A DNA stretch of 64,000 nt from a beta proteobacterium KB13 (lineage in GTDB: Bacteria > Pseudomonadota > Gammaproteobacteria > Burkholderiales > Methylophilaceae), in NCBI GenBank assembly GCA_000156155.1, contig DS995299.1:1270327-1334326 (forward strand), written 5' to 3'. Below the pieces are notes generated by a model. It was not told the DNA's origin, ran no database searches, and worked only from the letters and a program-made list of their open reading frames with translations. How positions within the stretch are numbered: the first letter of the stretch is position 1; each line of letters begins with the position of its first letter. This document shows positions 46,794-57,113 of this stretch, piece after piece. Position numbers and translations under genes: made by a program.

Positions 46794-48953
46794 ATGAAAA
46801 AAACAGTATTGCTCGCCGCACTTTTATCGATAGCCGGATGCGCTAGCAATATTGACCGCCAAAAAGAAGAAGCTCAAAAAACGATGGACCAGTTCATTGA
46901 GCGCGCAGAAAAATTCAATCAAGAGTTCGAAACAGAAAAAAAACCGTTAAAACAACGCCGCGAGTTAATGCAATTCTCCTACGGTCCAAACAGTTTTGAA
47001 AACAATAACTTCCTTGAATACCTAGTGCAGTCCAATGCAAACTTACCGAATGATTTGATCGGAAAGTTACGTGAGAGTGAGAACCAGTATCAGAATACTG
47101 ACTTCAACGAAGACACTAATGATCTGATCGGCGAGATTAAGAATTTTAAGAAAATCACACAAGTCTATAAAAAATTAGCCAAACAAAAAACAGTCAACGT
47201 GACCGAAACACAATTAAGTTCGATTGTGAAGCAGCTGCTAAAAAATACAGGTTTGAAATTGAAAGTCGACGAGACGGATATCGAGGGTCGATATAAGGGA
47301 ACCAGTTTTGAAATCATCAGAAATATTGCAGAGGACAATAACCTGGTCATGTATTTCTCCATGGATTATAAAACCTTGCACCTGAAAACAGCATTCCCTG
47401 AGAATCAAAAATTTAATCCTGTGATTAATGCCATCGCCCTCAACCCTTTTGAGGTGGAAAAGGACTTGGATCTGATTGAAGAAGTCGCTCAACAGCTTGA
47501 GGGATCCGATGCCACTATCGAGGAGGTGTTAAAGGTCGATCAATTTGTGAAAACAAATTACGGTCGAAAAATTGTGAATCGACTTATCCTGGTCGAGAAA
47601 ACCAGAGAAAATGTGGTGAAACAAAGAGAGCTTGGAAGTTATTACCGTACCACCTTAATCAAAAGGGCAGAAGAATCTGATTTCGTTAAAACTCCGACCG
47701 TGACAATTTTTGAGGATGATATCAAAAACGGAAACGAGCGCGTTATTGAGAAGTTTAGTGTGTATAACGATACTCCAGATGCCATGTTCACAAAATTACA
47801 AGCCTTCTCAGTGTTTAATGATTGTACGGTGACGGAAACATCAACGAATGATGACGGTGAGTTAGAGACTGAGACCATTATCGAAGGAGGGGCTGCGATG
47901 AATGACAATGTCCCAAACACAGTCATCGGAGATTCTGTGGTCATCGATGATTTAGTAGCAGGAAACGCCAACAACGATTTTGCAGCAATTGATCAATCTG
48001 CGGCAGAACTTATTGAAGAGGCTAATGATTTGCAGGCCGACTCAGCATTAGGATGTGTCGATTTTGTAGCTGACGACTTCGGCATTGTAGCGTCAGGCAG
48101 TATTTTAGATATCCAGTTAGTTGAAAAATTCTTAGTCGATCAAGACCAGCCGGTAAAGCAGGCCATGATCGAGACCTTCATCTTGGAAGTGAACTCAGAC
48201 TGGAAGAATGAGTTAGAGTCCCGTTTCACATCAAACACAATGAGCACTAATTCAAGTGAAGCTGCAGGGGATGGCGGCTCTGGCTTGTACAGTTTTACTG
48301 CAGGCCTACTTGATTTTGCCAGTGCGACTGCTGAGGGTGGCATCACTGCCAGCACAAGATTAGGTTCGCGAAATCAAATTTCAGCTCTGGTGAACATGAT
48401 CGAAACTAACTCGTTAGGTAAAAAAATATCAAACCCCGTAATTCTAGTTCGAGATGGTGAAGAGGGCGTGGTCGACAAAACAAGAACATTTAGAGCACAA
48501 CGCTCAACGACAACTACCAACTCTGCTACTACTAATACATCCAACAACCAAATTGATGAGTACGACGCACCGTTAAAACTCACAGTAACTCCGAACATTA
48601 ACAAGCACAATGATGTCATTGACCTAGATTTTAATTTTGTTGAAGAGACATATGATTCTGCCTCGCCAACCGCAGCATCGACTTCGAACAACATCACAAC
48701 CAAATTGAAAATTGAACCGGGTGAGGTGGTCATGATGGCGGGACTATTCCAGCAGACTCAGAACAACACCACACAGGGGTTACCGTTTGTCTCAAAACTG
48801 GGCTTTAGTAAATTACTATCGCCATTGGTTGCGCTACTAGGTGGTGGTGAGGTGAGAAGAACAGATACAGGGACCGAGCTCTTGGTGTTCATTAACCCCA
48901 CAGTGATCACTAAAGAGAATATCAATCGTACAGTCACTAGGACGAGGTACTAA
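46794..48953 (+). CDS. Type IV pilus secretin lipoprotein (PilQ/MshL family)
   Basis: Outer-membrane channel for the pilus. The ATG at 46794 has AGGGA upstream; it gives a lipoprotein signal with lipobox LSIAGC and Cys16. The 719-residue protein has N-terminal helical and secretin N domains and a C-terminal secretin core (residues about 450-719; EPGEVVMMAGLFQQ and TELLVFINPTVI). A lipidated secretin fits the MshL type more than PilQ. An acidic insertion lies between C344 and C421. It heads the long pilus operon. Confidence 0.87.
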   Translation: MKKTVLLAALLSIAGCASNIDRQKEEAQKTMDQFIERAEKFNQEFETEKKPLKQRRELMQFSYGPNSFENNNFLEYLVQSNANLPNDLIGKLRESENQYQNTDFNEDTNDLIGEIKNFKKITQVYKKLAKQKTVNVTETQLSSIVKQLLKNTGLKLKVDETDIEGRYKGTSFEIIRNIAEDNNLVMYFSMDYKTLHLKTAFPENQKFNPVINAIALNPFEVEKDLDLIEEVAQQLEGSDATIEEVLKVDQFVKTNYGRKIVNRLILVEKTRENVVKQRELGSYYRTTLIKRAEESDFVKTPTVTIFEDDIKNGNERVIEKFSVYNDTPDAMFTKLQAFSVFNDCTVTETSTNDDGELETETIIEGGAAMNDNVPNTVIGDSVVIDDLVAGNANNDFAAIDQSAAELIEEANDLQADSALGCVDFVADDFGIVASGSILDIQLVEKFLVDQDQPVKQAMIETFILEVNSDWKNELESRFTSNTMSTNSSEAAGDGGSGLYSFTAGLLDFASATAEGGITASTRLGSRNQISALVNMIETNSLGKKISNPVILVRDGEEGVVDKTRTFRAQRSTTTTNSATTNTSNNQIDEYDAPLKLTVTPNINKHNDVIDLDFNFVEETYDSASPTAASTSNNITTKLKIEPGEVVMMAGLFQQTQNNTTQGLPFVSKLGFSKLLSPLVALLGGGEVRRTDTGTELLVFINPTVITKENINRTVTRTRY

Positions 48954-48962
48954 GAATTTGCA

Positions 48963-49436
48963 ATGGATGCTATTTTTAAAATAATTGATGACACCATAAC
49001 AGTTCTATCAAAAGCAAACATCATCTCTCATCCTTTGACTATTCCTATTTTAGGTGGTCTGGTGTTGCTTCTTTTGGTGTGGCTTATGCTGTCCATTCGC
49101 AGAAAAAAAGCCAATCAATTATTAGATACCAAACAATCTAAGCCAGCAAAACAAAAGATGGCTAATCAATCTTCTAACCAAGTAAAACCGCTATCGGCTG
49201 AAGATCAGGCCTATACTGAAAAATTTAAAAAAAGTGTGGCCGGTTTGGACTTGGATTTAAAGGAAGATGCTAGTCAGCCCAAAAAAACAGCTAAGGCAAC
49301 ACCCCTCACGAGCAAGCAGAAAAGAGAGCTTACGCTTGACTTAAAAGCACTAAAAGAATTATTGGATGGCAGTCACATCAATCAAGAGCAGCACGATAAA
49401 AAAGTGTTGGAGCTCAAGGAAGCTTATGGCGGATAA
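48963..49436 (+). CDS. Single-pass membrane protein with SHOCT-like C-terminus
   Basis: A 157-residue protein with one transmembrane helix (about 26-45), a basic and flexible middle, and a C-terminal stretch LKALKELLDGSHINQEQHDKK that follows the SHOCT pattern (short oligomerisation domain). It lies 9 bases after the secretin and overlaps the PilM-PilN gene by 11 bases, so it is probably part of the pilus machine. Its exact role is unknown. Confidence 0.65.
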   Translation: MDAIFKIIDDTITVLSKANIISHPLTIPILGGLVLLLLVWLMLSIRRKKANQLLDTKQSKPAKQKMANQSSNQVKPLSAEDQAYTEKFKKSVAGLDLDLKEDASQPKKTAKATPLTSKQKRELTLDLKALKELLDGSHINQEQHDKKVLELKEAYGG

Positions 49437-51051
49437 AAAAATCATGCCAGCAGAATCCGGGGTGGTGATGCGCTTAACTCACTCATCATTACTCATTAAT
49501 TTGAGCTATGCGGCAGAACCATACAAAGTTCAGACCAAGGTCATGGAGTGGAAATTACCGAAAGTGATTGATCCTAATAACATTAATCCTGAGATTGAGT
49601 TTTTAAGTTCTTTTATTTCCCGCATGGTGAGGCAATACAAGATGGAGGGTGAGCTGGTCACATGGATAATCCCCCACCAAAAAAGTCGCATGAAGAGCAT
49701 TTCCATTCCAATGAATCTTGAAGTAAAGGCAGATAAAAAAGAATTTAATACGTTGACCAAGGCAACCCCTTATGATTTTTGGAAGGAACATGATCCAGAT
49801 TTGGCTGATATAAAGTTAGCAGAAATACGTTCGAGTCTTCTTACGACTAATGCTGAGGAAAATTCTTCCAATCTGATGTATGTTGCCGTAGATCGACTAT
49901 TGACCCGCTTGTACCAAAATCTATCGCTACAGTCCAATCTATATCCAGTGGGTTATATCGCAGAGGATCAGGCTTTGATCAAAATTGTTGAGTCACGCCT
50001 AAGCCGAGTTCAAAGAGAGAGGCCTTTTGCGATTTTTCATCTAAGTAAAGGCAACAATCGAATCATTTATGTCAATGCCGAGCAGGTCGACGTCGCCCAA
50101 GTGAATATTGATGAATTAGATGAGTCATTGTTAGATGATATTCCTGAAATTAATGAAGAAAACAAAACATTTTGGAATGAGGTCGTAGGTCGAATCTCAA
50201 CCGCACTAAAAACAGCAACAAACTATCTTTTAGAAGAGGCAAAGGTACTAAAGTTTGAGAATATGTACTTTATCAGCGATTATGACCACGAATCGCCGTT
50301 TTTTGGCTTACTGCGTGAGAATTTTAGGGTTGTTAATATCATATCTATAAACCAGCAGTTTGAATATATCTCTGTGCAAAAGCCTCTCGATAAAAACTCA
50401 TTCATGGGGAACGACCAAGGAGATATCAATTTTTATGGTGGCTCAAGATTTATTCCTGCACTGGGCAATTACTCACTAAAATATTTTTCAGAAATTGCCA
50501 TTCCGAATAAAGTCACCTCTGCTCCAATAATGAACTTTCATGAAAAAGCTGCTTTCATCAAAAGTAATTTTGAAAAAGAGGCAGCAATCAAAAAAGGATT
50601 TTATTTATTTGGGCTGCTTCTCATCGGCGCACTGATTTTTAGCGCAAGCCTGTTTACTCTAAATATGGGAGGTAACCACCAAGAAAAACAGCTAGTCGTG
50701 TCTGAAAAAAAATTAGAAAGGTTGAAACAGGCAATCAAGTCAGGTAAGGCAGAGATTAATCAAAAAGAGGCGGAGTATGAAATTATCGCTGACCTTTCAA
50801 ATGGCCAAACCAATCAGAAACTGTTTGAAAAATTAATTCGAGATATTCCTAAGGATGTTGAATTGGATCGAGTAATCATCAGGGACAACACTTTTCAAAT
50901 TTTTGGTAATAGTCTGAACGTCATGAGCGTCAATAATTTTTACAATACATTTATGCAGGATAACAATTTTGAAAATATTAAAATTGATTCCTTTAGAAGA
51001 AAAGATCGTTCGATGAACTTTTTTGAATTGGTGGGGGTGATTAAAACCTAA
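49426..51051 (+). CDS. PilM-PilN-like fusion protein of the pilus inner-membrane complex
   Basis: The ATG at 49426 has AAGGA five bases upstream and yields 541 residues. The first 380 residues look like a diverged PilM (actin-like fold; compare MshI). A transmembrane helix at about 390-412 is followed by a coiled coil and a PilN-like periplasmic domain with IPKDVELDRVIIRDNTFQIFG, which resembles the PilN strand pattern. Usually these are separate genes. The PilM half is weakly conserved, and its nucleotide-binding site cannot be confirmed by eye. Confidence 0.65.
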   Translation: MADKKIMPAESGVVMRLTHSSLLINLSYAAEPYKVQTKVMEWKLPKVIDPNNINPEIEFLSSFISRMVRQYKMEGELVTWIIPHQKSRMKSISIPMNLEVKADKKEFNTLTKATPYDFWKEHDPDLADIKLAEIRSSLLTTNAEENSSNLMYVAVDRLLTRLYQNLSLQSNLYPVGYIAEDQALIKIVESRLSRVQRERPFAIFHLSKGNNRIIYVNAEQVDVAQVNIDELDESLLDDIPEINEENKTFWNEVVGRISTALKTATNYLLEEAKVLKFENMYFISDYDHESPFFGLLRENFRVVNIISINQQFEYISVQKPLDKNSFMGNDQGDINFYGGSRFIPALGNYSLKYFSEIAIPNKVTSAPIMNFHEKAAFIKSNFEKEAAIKKGFYLFGLLLIGALIFSASLFTLNMGGNHQEKQLVVSEKKLERLKQAIKSGKAEINQKEAEYEIIADLSNGQTNQKLFEKLIRDIPKDVELDRVIIRDNTFQIFGNSLNVMSVNNFYNTFMQDNNFENIKIDSFRRKDRSMNFFELVGVIKT

Positions 51052-52106
51052 TGGCTATTTTTAAGAAAAAACTATCAAAAAGAGCCCAAAAATTATTGGA
51101 TGAGATCAAAGCTCAGGAGATATCTTCACAAGATAATGTAAGTGCAAATGATGTTGCTGAAAATAGATTGGCTGTTCGCTATTTGGGGAGTAAGCAAAAA
51201 TTTTCAGCAATCAAATATCGCAAATTTGCTGCACAGAACAAGATGATCATCTGGTCGGTAGGGTATATAGCCTTAGGAGCCATTATCTTCTTTATTGCAA
51301 ATAACGGATGGGGAAGTTATCAGACATACTCAGAAAAAGTAATGAAGAATAAACAAAAGCTTCCCAAGGTGTTAGCTGAAATTAAAAACATTGAAAAAAA
51401 TGCACAAAAAATCCAACAAGACATCTTAAATAAAAAACAGAATATCCAAGACCAACTGAATAAGATTCCATCCCAGTCGGGAGCAGATGATTTGGTCAAT
51501 CAAGTGGCGATGTTATTAGAAAATGGCGATTTAAAAATTGTGAAACAAGAAATACAAATTAAAAAATCATTGTCTCCTGTGACTTTCTCAATTCCACCAT
51601 TACAAAAACCAGACGCGGATACGACCATCTTCTCAAATATTGTTGTACCAATGGAGGATGATGCACCAAAAGCTAAAAAAGATAAAAAAAATGTAGCCGA
51701 AAAGTTAACTGGTAAAAAAATGCGAAAAGGCAAGAAAAAGGATAATAAGAAAAAGCCAGAGGCGAAAGAAAAACCACAAATTACCCAGGCGGCTAATGCT
51801 TTAAAGGATAACTATAAAACAATTATGGATGTGATCAAAAATAAAGAAGCGCAACGTAAACAAAAATTAATGAAAAGCTTACCGAAAAATGTGTCATTCA
51901 TGACCTATCACTTCCAACTTAAAGGGCAGTATCTGGATTACTTAAAAGCGAGACAGGATGTGCTTAAGCAGTATCCTTATTTAATTATTCCGGTGGAAGA
52001 GATTGTGACTGAAAACAATCAAGATGAAATCCAATTTAGAGTAATTTACGACATTCCTTTTTTCACGGAAAATAATCCTATACAATCTACTAAGAGGAAA
52101 GGATAG
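51051..52106 (+). CDS. PilO-like inner-membrane protein
   Basis: A 351-residue bitopic protein with a 64-residue cytoplasmic start, one transmembrane helix (about 65-83), a coiled coil (about 95-150) and a periplasmic domain, interrupted by a Lys-rich insert (about 205-240). The final section (MTYHFQLKGQYLDYLKARQD) has the PilO pattern. Position between the PilN-like and PilP-like genes supports the assignment. The start shares the stop-codon base of the gene upstream. Confidence 0.65.
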   Translation: MAIFKKKLSKRAQKLLDEIKAQEISSQDNVSANDVAENRLAVRYLGSKQKFSAIKYRKFAAQNKMIIWSVGYIALGAIIFFIANNGWGSYQTYSEKVMKNKQKLPKVLAEIKNIEKNAQKIQQDILNKKQNIQDQLNKIPSQSGADDLVNQVAMLLENGDLKIVKQEIQIKKSLSPVTFSIPPLQKPDADTTIFSNIVVPMEDDAPKAKKDKKNVAEKLTGKKMRKGKKKDNKKKPEAKEKPQITQAANALKDNYKTIMDVIKNKEAQRKQKLMKSLPKNVSFMTYHFQLKGQYLDYLKARQDVLKQYPYLIIPVEEIVTENNQDEIQFRVIYDIPFFTENNPIQSTKRKG

Positions 52107-52110
52107 ATAA

Positions 52111-53046
52111 ATGATTAAGATACAGACACTAAATAAATGTTTCATAACATTGATTGGTACATTCTTTGTCTTTACATCATTTGCTGATGGAATGCTTCCA
52201 GAAGACTTACCTCAAACTGATATGGTTGATGATTCAGTGATTGAATTAGATATTGAGAATCAGCAAATATACACTGACCCATTTAAAAGAGGGGTGACAA
52301 GATCTCCAGCATATGCCACCTTTGGCGAAGAATCAGCTAGTGATTCGAGCAGAATTGATGATCTGAGGCATTTACAGGATCTGCGGTATTACCGAGTAGT
52401 GGGCATCGTTGCAGATGAAGAATTACAGATGCCTAAGATACTGGAACTGAACCCTGATGATTTTTTTGGTGATGAACACCAAGGCTACTACGTCAAAATT
52501 CAATCGAAACAAGATTTGGGTGAAATCCGCACCGTCGCAAAAAATTTAATGGTCAATTATAACGACGGCCTGAACCGGTATATCATCATTCGATTCAATG
52601 AAAAAAATACGTTGAGCAATTATGATCTGGAGTACGGCCCATTCCGGACGAAAGAAATTACAGTCGCGCATTGTCATTATTTGGCTGCATTAACCAAGAA
52701 TAAGAACATGAACTGCTCACAAGTTCATCAACACTTTGTCTCGGAGCAAGAACAAATGGCTACTCAAAATACAGCCACTGTTGGTCTATCCCAATTCGCA
52801 TTACTAGACTTTAAAGAAAAACCATACGACTTTAGCTTAGAGAAATTAAAAAAAATGACTTTAGAGGTCACCGTTGACCAACTCCTAGGCCCGCATGGAT
52901 TTGTGATCACAAATATTAATGACAATGGTATCAGTGTGACTGGGCTGAGTGGTAATGCTATGTTCATTCCGGTATCGACATTTCCAATTAATATCGAAGG
53001 AACTAGTACAGCGTCACCAGCACAACCAACTCCAACCGGTAACTAA
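52111..53046 (+). CDS. PilP-like periplasmic pilus protein
   Basis: A 311-residue exported protein with a signal peptide (about 1-25) and no lipobox. After an acidic linker the motif IYTDPFKRG resembles PilP's DPF start, followed by a beta domain (LRYYRVVGIVADEE) and further C-terminal beta structure. The order PilMN-PilO-this-PilB supports a linker between inner-membrane complex and secretin. It is longer than typical PilP (about 175 residues). Confidence 0.55.
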   Translation: MIKIQTLNKCFITLIGTFFVFTSFADGMLPEDLPQTDMVDDSVIELDIENQQIYTDPFKRGVTRSPAYATFGEESASDSSRIDDLRHLQDLRYYRVVGIVADEELQMPKILELNPDDFFGDEHQGYYVKIQSKQDLGEIRTVAKNLMVNYNDGLNRYIIIRFNEKNTLSNYDLEYGPFRTKEITVAHCHYLAALTKNKNMNCSQVHQHFVSEQEQMATQNTATVGLSQFALLDFKEKPYDFSLEKLKKMTLEVTVDQLLGPHGFVITNINDNGISVTGLSGNAMFIPVSTFPINIEGTSTASPAQPTPTGN

Positions 53047-53049
53047 TTT

Positions 53050-54834
53050 ATGCTGGTCAATTATTCGCCAACCACAAGTGAAAAAGCAATCAAGGCGATC
53101 ATCAACGCAGGACGCCTTGAAGAAAGTAAAATTAATTCTGACTTTTTTTCAAAACTTGAGTGGAATGAGAAACTTAAAACGCTCATCAATGATGGCTCAA
53201 TTGATGAGTCATGGTTGGTCAATACGTTTGCTAAGAGTGTCAGCTTAACCAGGACCTTTCCAAGTGCAGAGGAATGCCAAAGCGAAGCAGTCCGCAGTAT
53301 CAACTCGTCTACCATCTTAGAAAACGTACTCATGCCTTATAAGATTGAAGACGATGTCTTGCACGTTTTAATTTTAGATCCAAAAAATATTTCTTTGTCT
53401 TCATCTATTAAGACCCAATCTAACTTAGATGTCGCGTTGGAAATTACTAGCCTGTCACATTTTGAGAAGATGCTGACCTACCCTGCTGTGAGTGACGTCT
53501 TATCAGTAGCAGATGCTCAAGCCCCGGCAGCTGCAAAAAAAAAGGTGGTTGAAAAAAAACAAGACGATGCGCCAAAGAAAGTAGTCCAAAAAACGAAATT
53601 AAATGTCCCCAAGGGGATGAAATATCGTGATAATTTCGCATTAGGGAACCCAGACATCGTGATCGATTTTTGTGATCAAATCTTAAACGAATCGGTGATC
53701 TCCGGGACGTCTGATATTCACATTGAATGTTTCCGTGATTTTGCACAAGTGAGGATGCGTCGTGATGGGTCCATGCAAGTCATTGACGAATACAGTAAGT
53801 ACCTTTTTAAGCATTATGCGGGCGTAATTACACGTTTTAAAATCCTAGCGGATTGTGACATCTCTGAAAGACGATTGCCCCAGGATGGAGCTATCACCAT
53901 AAAAGACCCCATGGGTGGAAAAGATGATATCGATTTCCGTTTCAATATCATGCCAACAAAAAATGGTGAACGGATCGTGATGCGTATCTTGGCAGGTAAT
54001 CCCGCCCTATCTTTAGACAAGCTCGGATTTGATCCAGGCGACTACAATAAAATCATTGATGCCATTAACGCTCCACAAGGGATGGTTTTAGTTACTGGTC
54101 CGACGGGTTCAGGTAAAACAACCACCCTGTATGGTGCATTACAGGAAATTAACACACCTGATACCTGTATCCTGACGGCTGAGGATCCGGTGGAATACTA
54201 TTTAGAGGGCGCAGGCCAGGTGCAGGCCAATGAAAAAATTGGTCTGACGTTCAGCTCAATCCTCCGGGCCTTTTTAAGACAAGATCCAGAGGTGATCCTA
54301 GTAGGCGAGATTCGAGATCAGGAAACCATTGACATAGCCATCAAGGCGGCGTTGACCGGACACTTATTGTTATCCACATTACACACCAACGATGCGATTG
54401 CGACCATTACTCGTATTCAGAACATGGGCGTGCCGAACTTTATGATTGCCAGCGCATTGTCCGTGGTGGTCGCTCAGCGCCTGGCGCGAAAAAACTGTCA
54501 GGAATGTTTAGAAGATGACCCACGCGCTACCACAGAAGAGTTAATTAAGATGGGTTTTAAAGAAAGTGAATTGTCTAGCTTTCAAGCCAAGCGAGGAAAG
54601 GGATGTAGGGTCTGTGGCGGCTCTGGCCTCAAAGGCCGACAGGGCATCTACGAAGTTTTGAGAATGACCAAGGAGATGGAGATCGCCATCTTGAATAACA
54701 AGTCAGTCGAAGAAATTGAAAAGGCAGCCAAAACAGATGGCTTCAGAACCATGCAGGAAATTGGGCGTGACTTTGTCAAAGAGGGAATCTTAAGCATCGA
54801 AGAATATGCAAATACTTTACAGCTTGAAAATTAA
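53050..54834 (+). CDS. pilB: Type IV pilus assembly ATPase PilB (GspE family)
   Basis: Hexameric ATPase that powers pilus extension. Its 594 residues comprise an N-terminal MshEN-like domain, the ATPase core with Walker A GPTGSGKT (Lys near 356), Asp box, Walker B (EVILVGEIRDQET) and His box (LLSTLHTNDA), and a tetracysteine zinc site (CQEC...CRVCGGSG). The intact zinc site marks it as an assembly rather than retraction ATPase. Between it and pilC the stop and start share a base. Confidence 0.94.
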   Translation: MLVNYSPTTSEKAIKAIINAGRLEESKINSDFFSKLEWNEKLKTLINDGSIDESWLVNTFAKSVSLTRTFPSAEECQSEAVRSINSSTILENVLMPYKIEDDVLHVLILDPKNISLSSSIKTQSNLDVALEITSLSHFEKMLTYPAVSDVLSVADAQAPAAAKKKVVEKKQDDAPKKVVQKTKLNVPKGMKYRDNFALGNPDIVIDFCDQILNESVISGTSDIHIECFRDFAQVRMRRDGSMQVIDEYSKYLFKHYAGVITRFKILADCDISERRLPQDGAITIKDPMGGKDDIDFRFNIMPTKNGERIVMRILAGNPALSLDKLGFDPGDYNKIIDAINAPQGMVLVTGPTGSGKTTTLYGALQEINTPDTCILTAEDPVEYYLEGAGQVQANEKIGLTFSSILRAFLRQDPEVILVGEIRDQETIDIAIKAALTGHLLLSTLHTNDAIATITRIQNMGVPNFMIASALSVVVAQRLARKNCQECLEDDPRATTEELIKMGFKESELSSFQAKRGKGCRVCGGSGLKGRQGIYEVLRMTKEMEIAILNNKSVEEIEKAAKTDGFRTMQEIGRDFVKEGILSIEEYANTLQLEN

Positions 54835-56066
54835 TGAAAGAATTTAGTTATAAGGCCAAAGACAAGCAAGGGAGATCGATCAGCGGGTCGATTAAAGCCG
54901 GTAATCGAAATGATGCCCTGACAACACTCAAAGCAAGAAAATATACCAAGATCCGTGCTAAAGAGCTCAAGCCAAAAAAAGATCCAACCTTAACCGCCAT
55001 CACGTGGGGACCTTTTGGTAAAGTCGCACAAAAAGACTTGTTGATCTTTACTAAAAAATTGGCGACCATGGTGCGCAGTGGACTGACTATCCTCGATTCT
55101 CTGAATCTCATCAGCACGCAAACCGAAAATATTGTTTTTAGAAAATACATCAACGAGATGATTAGAGATATTAATGTCGGTATGCCTTTTTCCGATGTGG
55201 TGCGCAAACATCCTACCGTCTTTGATAGTATTTTTTGTAATATGATCGAGGCCGGTGAGATTTCGGGTAAGCTAGACCAGTTTTTAGACCGGATCGTTGA
55301 CGGGCAAGAACGAATGGAAAAAATCCGTAAGGGGATCAAAAGTGCTCTATTCTATCCAGTGACCTTAATTGTCGTGACCATCCTCATTGTCTGGGCAATG
55401 CTGATCTTTGTGGTGCCGACATTCCAGGAAATGTATGCAGGCATGGGAATCGAGTTACCGGGACCTACCCAGATGATTATTAATGCCAGTGACTGGATCA
55501 TGGACGGTGGAAATTTTATGAGCCTGGTTGGGACCGTTGTTGGGGTCATTGTTGTGCATCGGCTGCTTATGGATAAGGCTTATCCTTACCGGGCCAATAT
55601 TCATGGCTTTATGCTCAAATTACCTTTATTTGGCAATATTATTATTAAGTCCACTGTGGCCAGATTATCATTACTGATGGCGAATTTGTTTGCTGCCGGC
55701 ATTGGGGTAGAAGAAATTCTGAAGGTGGCCACTAACGTTACCACCAATACCAAATTTATTGAATCCATGGAAAGAATTAATGACAGGGTGGTAACAGGTA
55801 CCGACCTCTCTGAATTATTTGCTGAGGAGTCTGCTACTTTTCCAATGGAGCTATCTCAATTAATAAAGGTCGGAGAGCGAACCGGTAATATGGATGAGAT
55901 GCTGGCATCAATTGCCCGTTATTACCAAGAGGAATTTGAGGCAGTTGTTTCAGGACTAACAACCATTATTGAGCCAATCATGATTGTGTTTGTGGGTGGC
56001 ATGATCGGTGTGATGGTGGTAGCCTTGTATTTACCAATATTTAGTGCGGGTGATGCGTTTGCATAA
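54834..56066 (+). CDS. pilC: Type IV pilus inner-membrane platform protein PilC
   Basis: Polytopic platform that PilB and PilT turn. It has 410 residues with two T2SSF domains (LATMVRSGLTIL; LSLLMANLFAAGIGV) and transmembrane helices near 175-200, 220-245 and 375-400. The N-terminus FSYKAKDKQGRSISGSI is typical. It lies between pilB and pilT. Confidence 0.95.
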   Translation: MKEFSYKAKDKQGRSISGSIKAGNRNDALTTLKARKYTKIRAKELKPKKDPTLTAITWGPFGKVAQKDLLIFTKKLATMVRSGLTILDSLNLISTQTENIVFRKYINEMIRDINVGMPFSDVVRKHPTVFDSIFCNMIEAGEISGKLDQFLDRIVDGQERMEKIRKGIKSALFYPVTLIVVTILIVWAMLIFVVPTFQEMYAGMGIELPGPTQMIINASDWIMDGGNFMSLVGTVVGVIVVHRLLMDKAYPYRANIHGFMLKLPLFGNIIIKSTVARLSLLMANLFAAGIGVEEILKVATNVTTNTKFIESMERINDRVVTGTDLSELFAEESATFPMELSQLIKVGERTGNMDEMLASIARYYQEEFEAVVSGLTTIIEPIMIVFVGGMIGVMVVALYLPIFSAGDAFA

Positions 56067-56086
56067 TTCTTATTAGGAACAGATGA

Positions 56087-57100
56087 ATGAGCGAGAACAA
56101 TCCTTTATACGACTATATTTACGATACCTTACAGGCAGAGAGGGTCTCTGATTTTCACTTGCATGCAGGGAAGCCACTGACGGTGCGGGTCCACGGCCAA
56201 CTAAAAACGTTTGAAGATAAAATGATCACCGAGGATGATCTCCAAGATCTGATCAGTTCTGAAGTGCCTGAAGATTGGTACCAAAGATTCCGTGAACACA
56301 AGGACCTGGATTTCGCTTTTGTTATTAAAGACACGCGGTTCCGTGCCTCAGCGCTCGGTACAATATCAGGCACTGGTCTCGTCTTGAGGGTGATTGTGTC
56401 TGAGGTTCCTAACATTGATATGTTGGGCCTTCCACCGGCCGTCCATCAGACCTTGGAGTTACGTGATGGGTTGGTGTTAGTGACGGGTGCGACGGGGTCA
56501 GGTAAGTCAACATCTTTGGCGGCCATGATCGATAAGATCAATAGAACACGGGCCGAAAATATCATCACCGTTGAGGACCCAATTGAATTCACTCATCAAA
56601 ATATAAAATCTCTCATCGTGCAACGAGAGGTGGGTAAAGATACGGATACCTTTGCATCGGCCCTCAAGGGAGCATTACGACAAGACCCTGATATTATTTT
56701 AATGGGTGAGCTAAGGGACTATGAGACCATTTCTATGGCACTAACGGCGGCTGAAACGGGTCACTTAGTATTTGGGACGTTGCATACGAATGGTGCACCT
56801 GAGACCATTAACCGACTGGTTGATGCATTCCCTCCTGAGGAACAGAGCAAGGCTCAAGCCCAGTTATCATTGTCATTGAGGTTGGTGATGACTCAGCAGT
56901 TGATGCAAAAAAAGGGCGGCGGTCGGATTGGTGCCTTTGAGGTGATGGTCAATACACCCGCGGTGGCTAACTTGATCCGTGAGAAGAAAATATCGCAGAT
57001 TGCCAACATGATGCAGACCGGGGCCAAAGAAGGTATGATGTTAATGGAAAAATATAAAGAAATTTTATTGGGCAAAGGCCTCATTGAATCAATAGAATAA
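56087..57100 (+). CDS. pilT: Pilus retraction ATPase PilT/PilU
   Basis: Retraction motor of 337 residues with Walker A GATGSGKST (Lys140), Walker B DIILMGELRDYET, His box HLVFGTLHTNGA, and a C-terminal retraction-type sequence AVANLIREKKISQI that matches the AIRNLIRE signature. It lacks the PilB zinc site. PilU cannot be excluded because only one retraction ATPase is present in the window. It sits between pilC and the STAS gene. Confidence 0.92.
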   Translation: MSENNPLYDYIYDTLQAERVSDFHLHAGKPLTVRVHGQLKTFEDKMITEDDLQDLISSEVPEDWYQRFREHKDLDFAFVIKDTRFRASALGTISGTGLVLRVIVSEVPNIDMLGLPPAVHQTLELRDGLVLVTGATGSGKSTSLAAMIDKINRTRAENIITVEDPIEFTHQNIKSLIVQREVGKDTDTFASALKGALRQDPDIILMGELRDYETISMALTAAETGHLVFGTLHTNGAPETINRLVDAFPPEEQSKAQAQLSLSLRLVMTQQLMQKKGGGRIGAFEVMVNTPAVANLIREKKISQIANMMQTGAKEGMMLMEKYKEILLGKGLIESIE

Positions 57101-57113
57101 AGGATAGAAGAAC

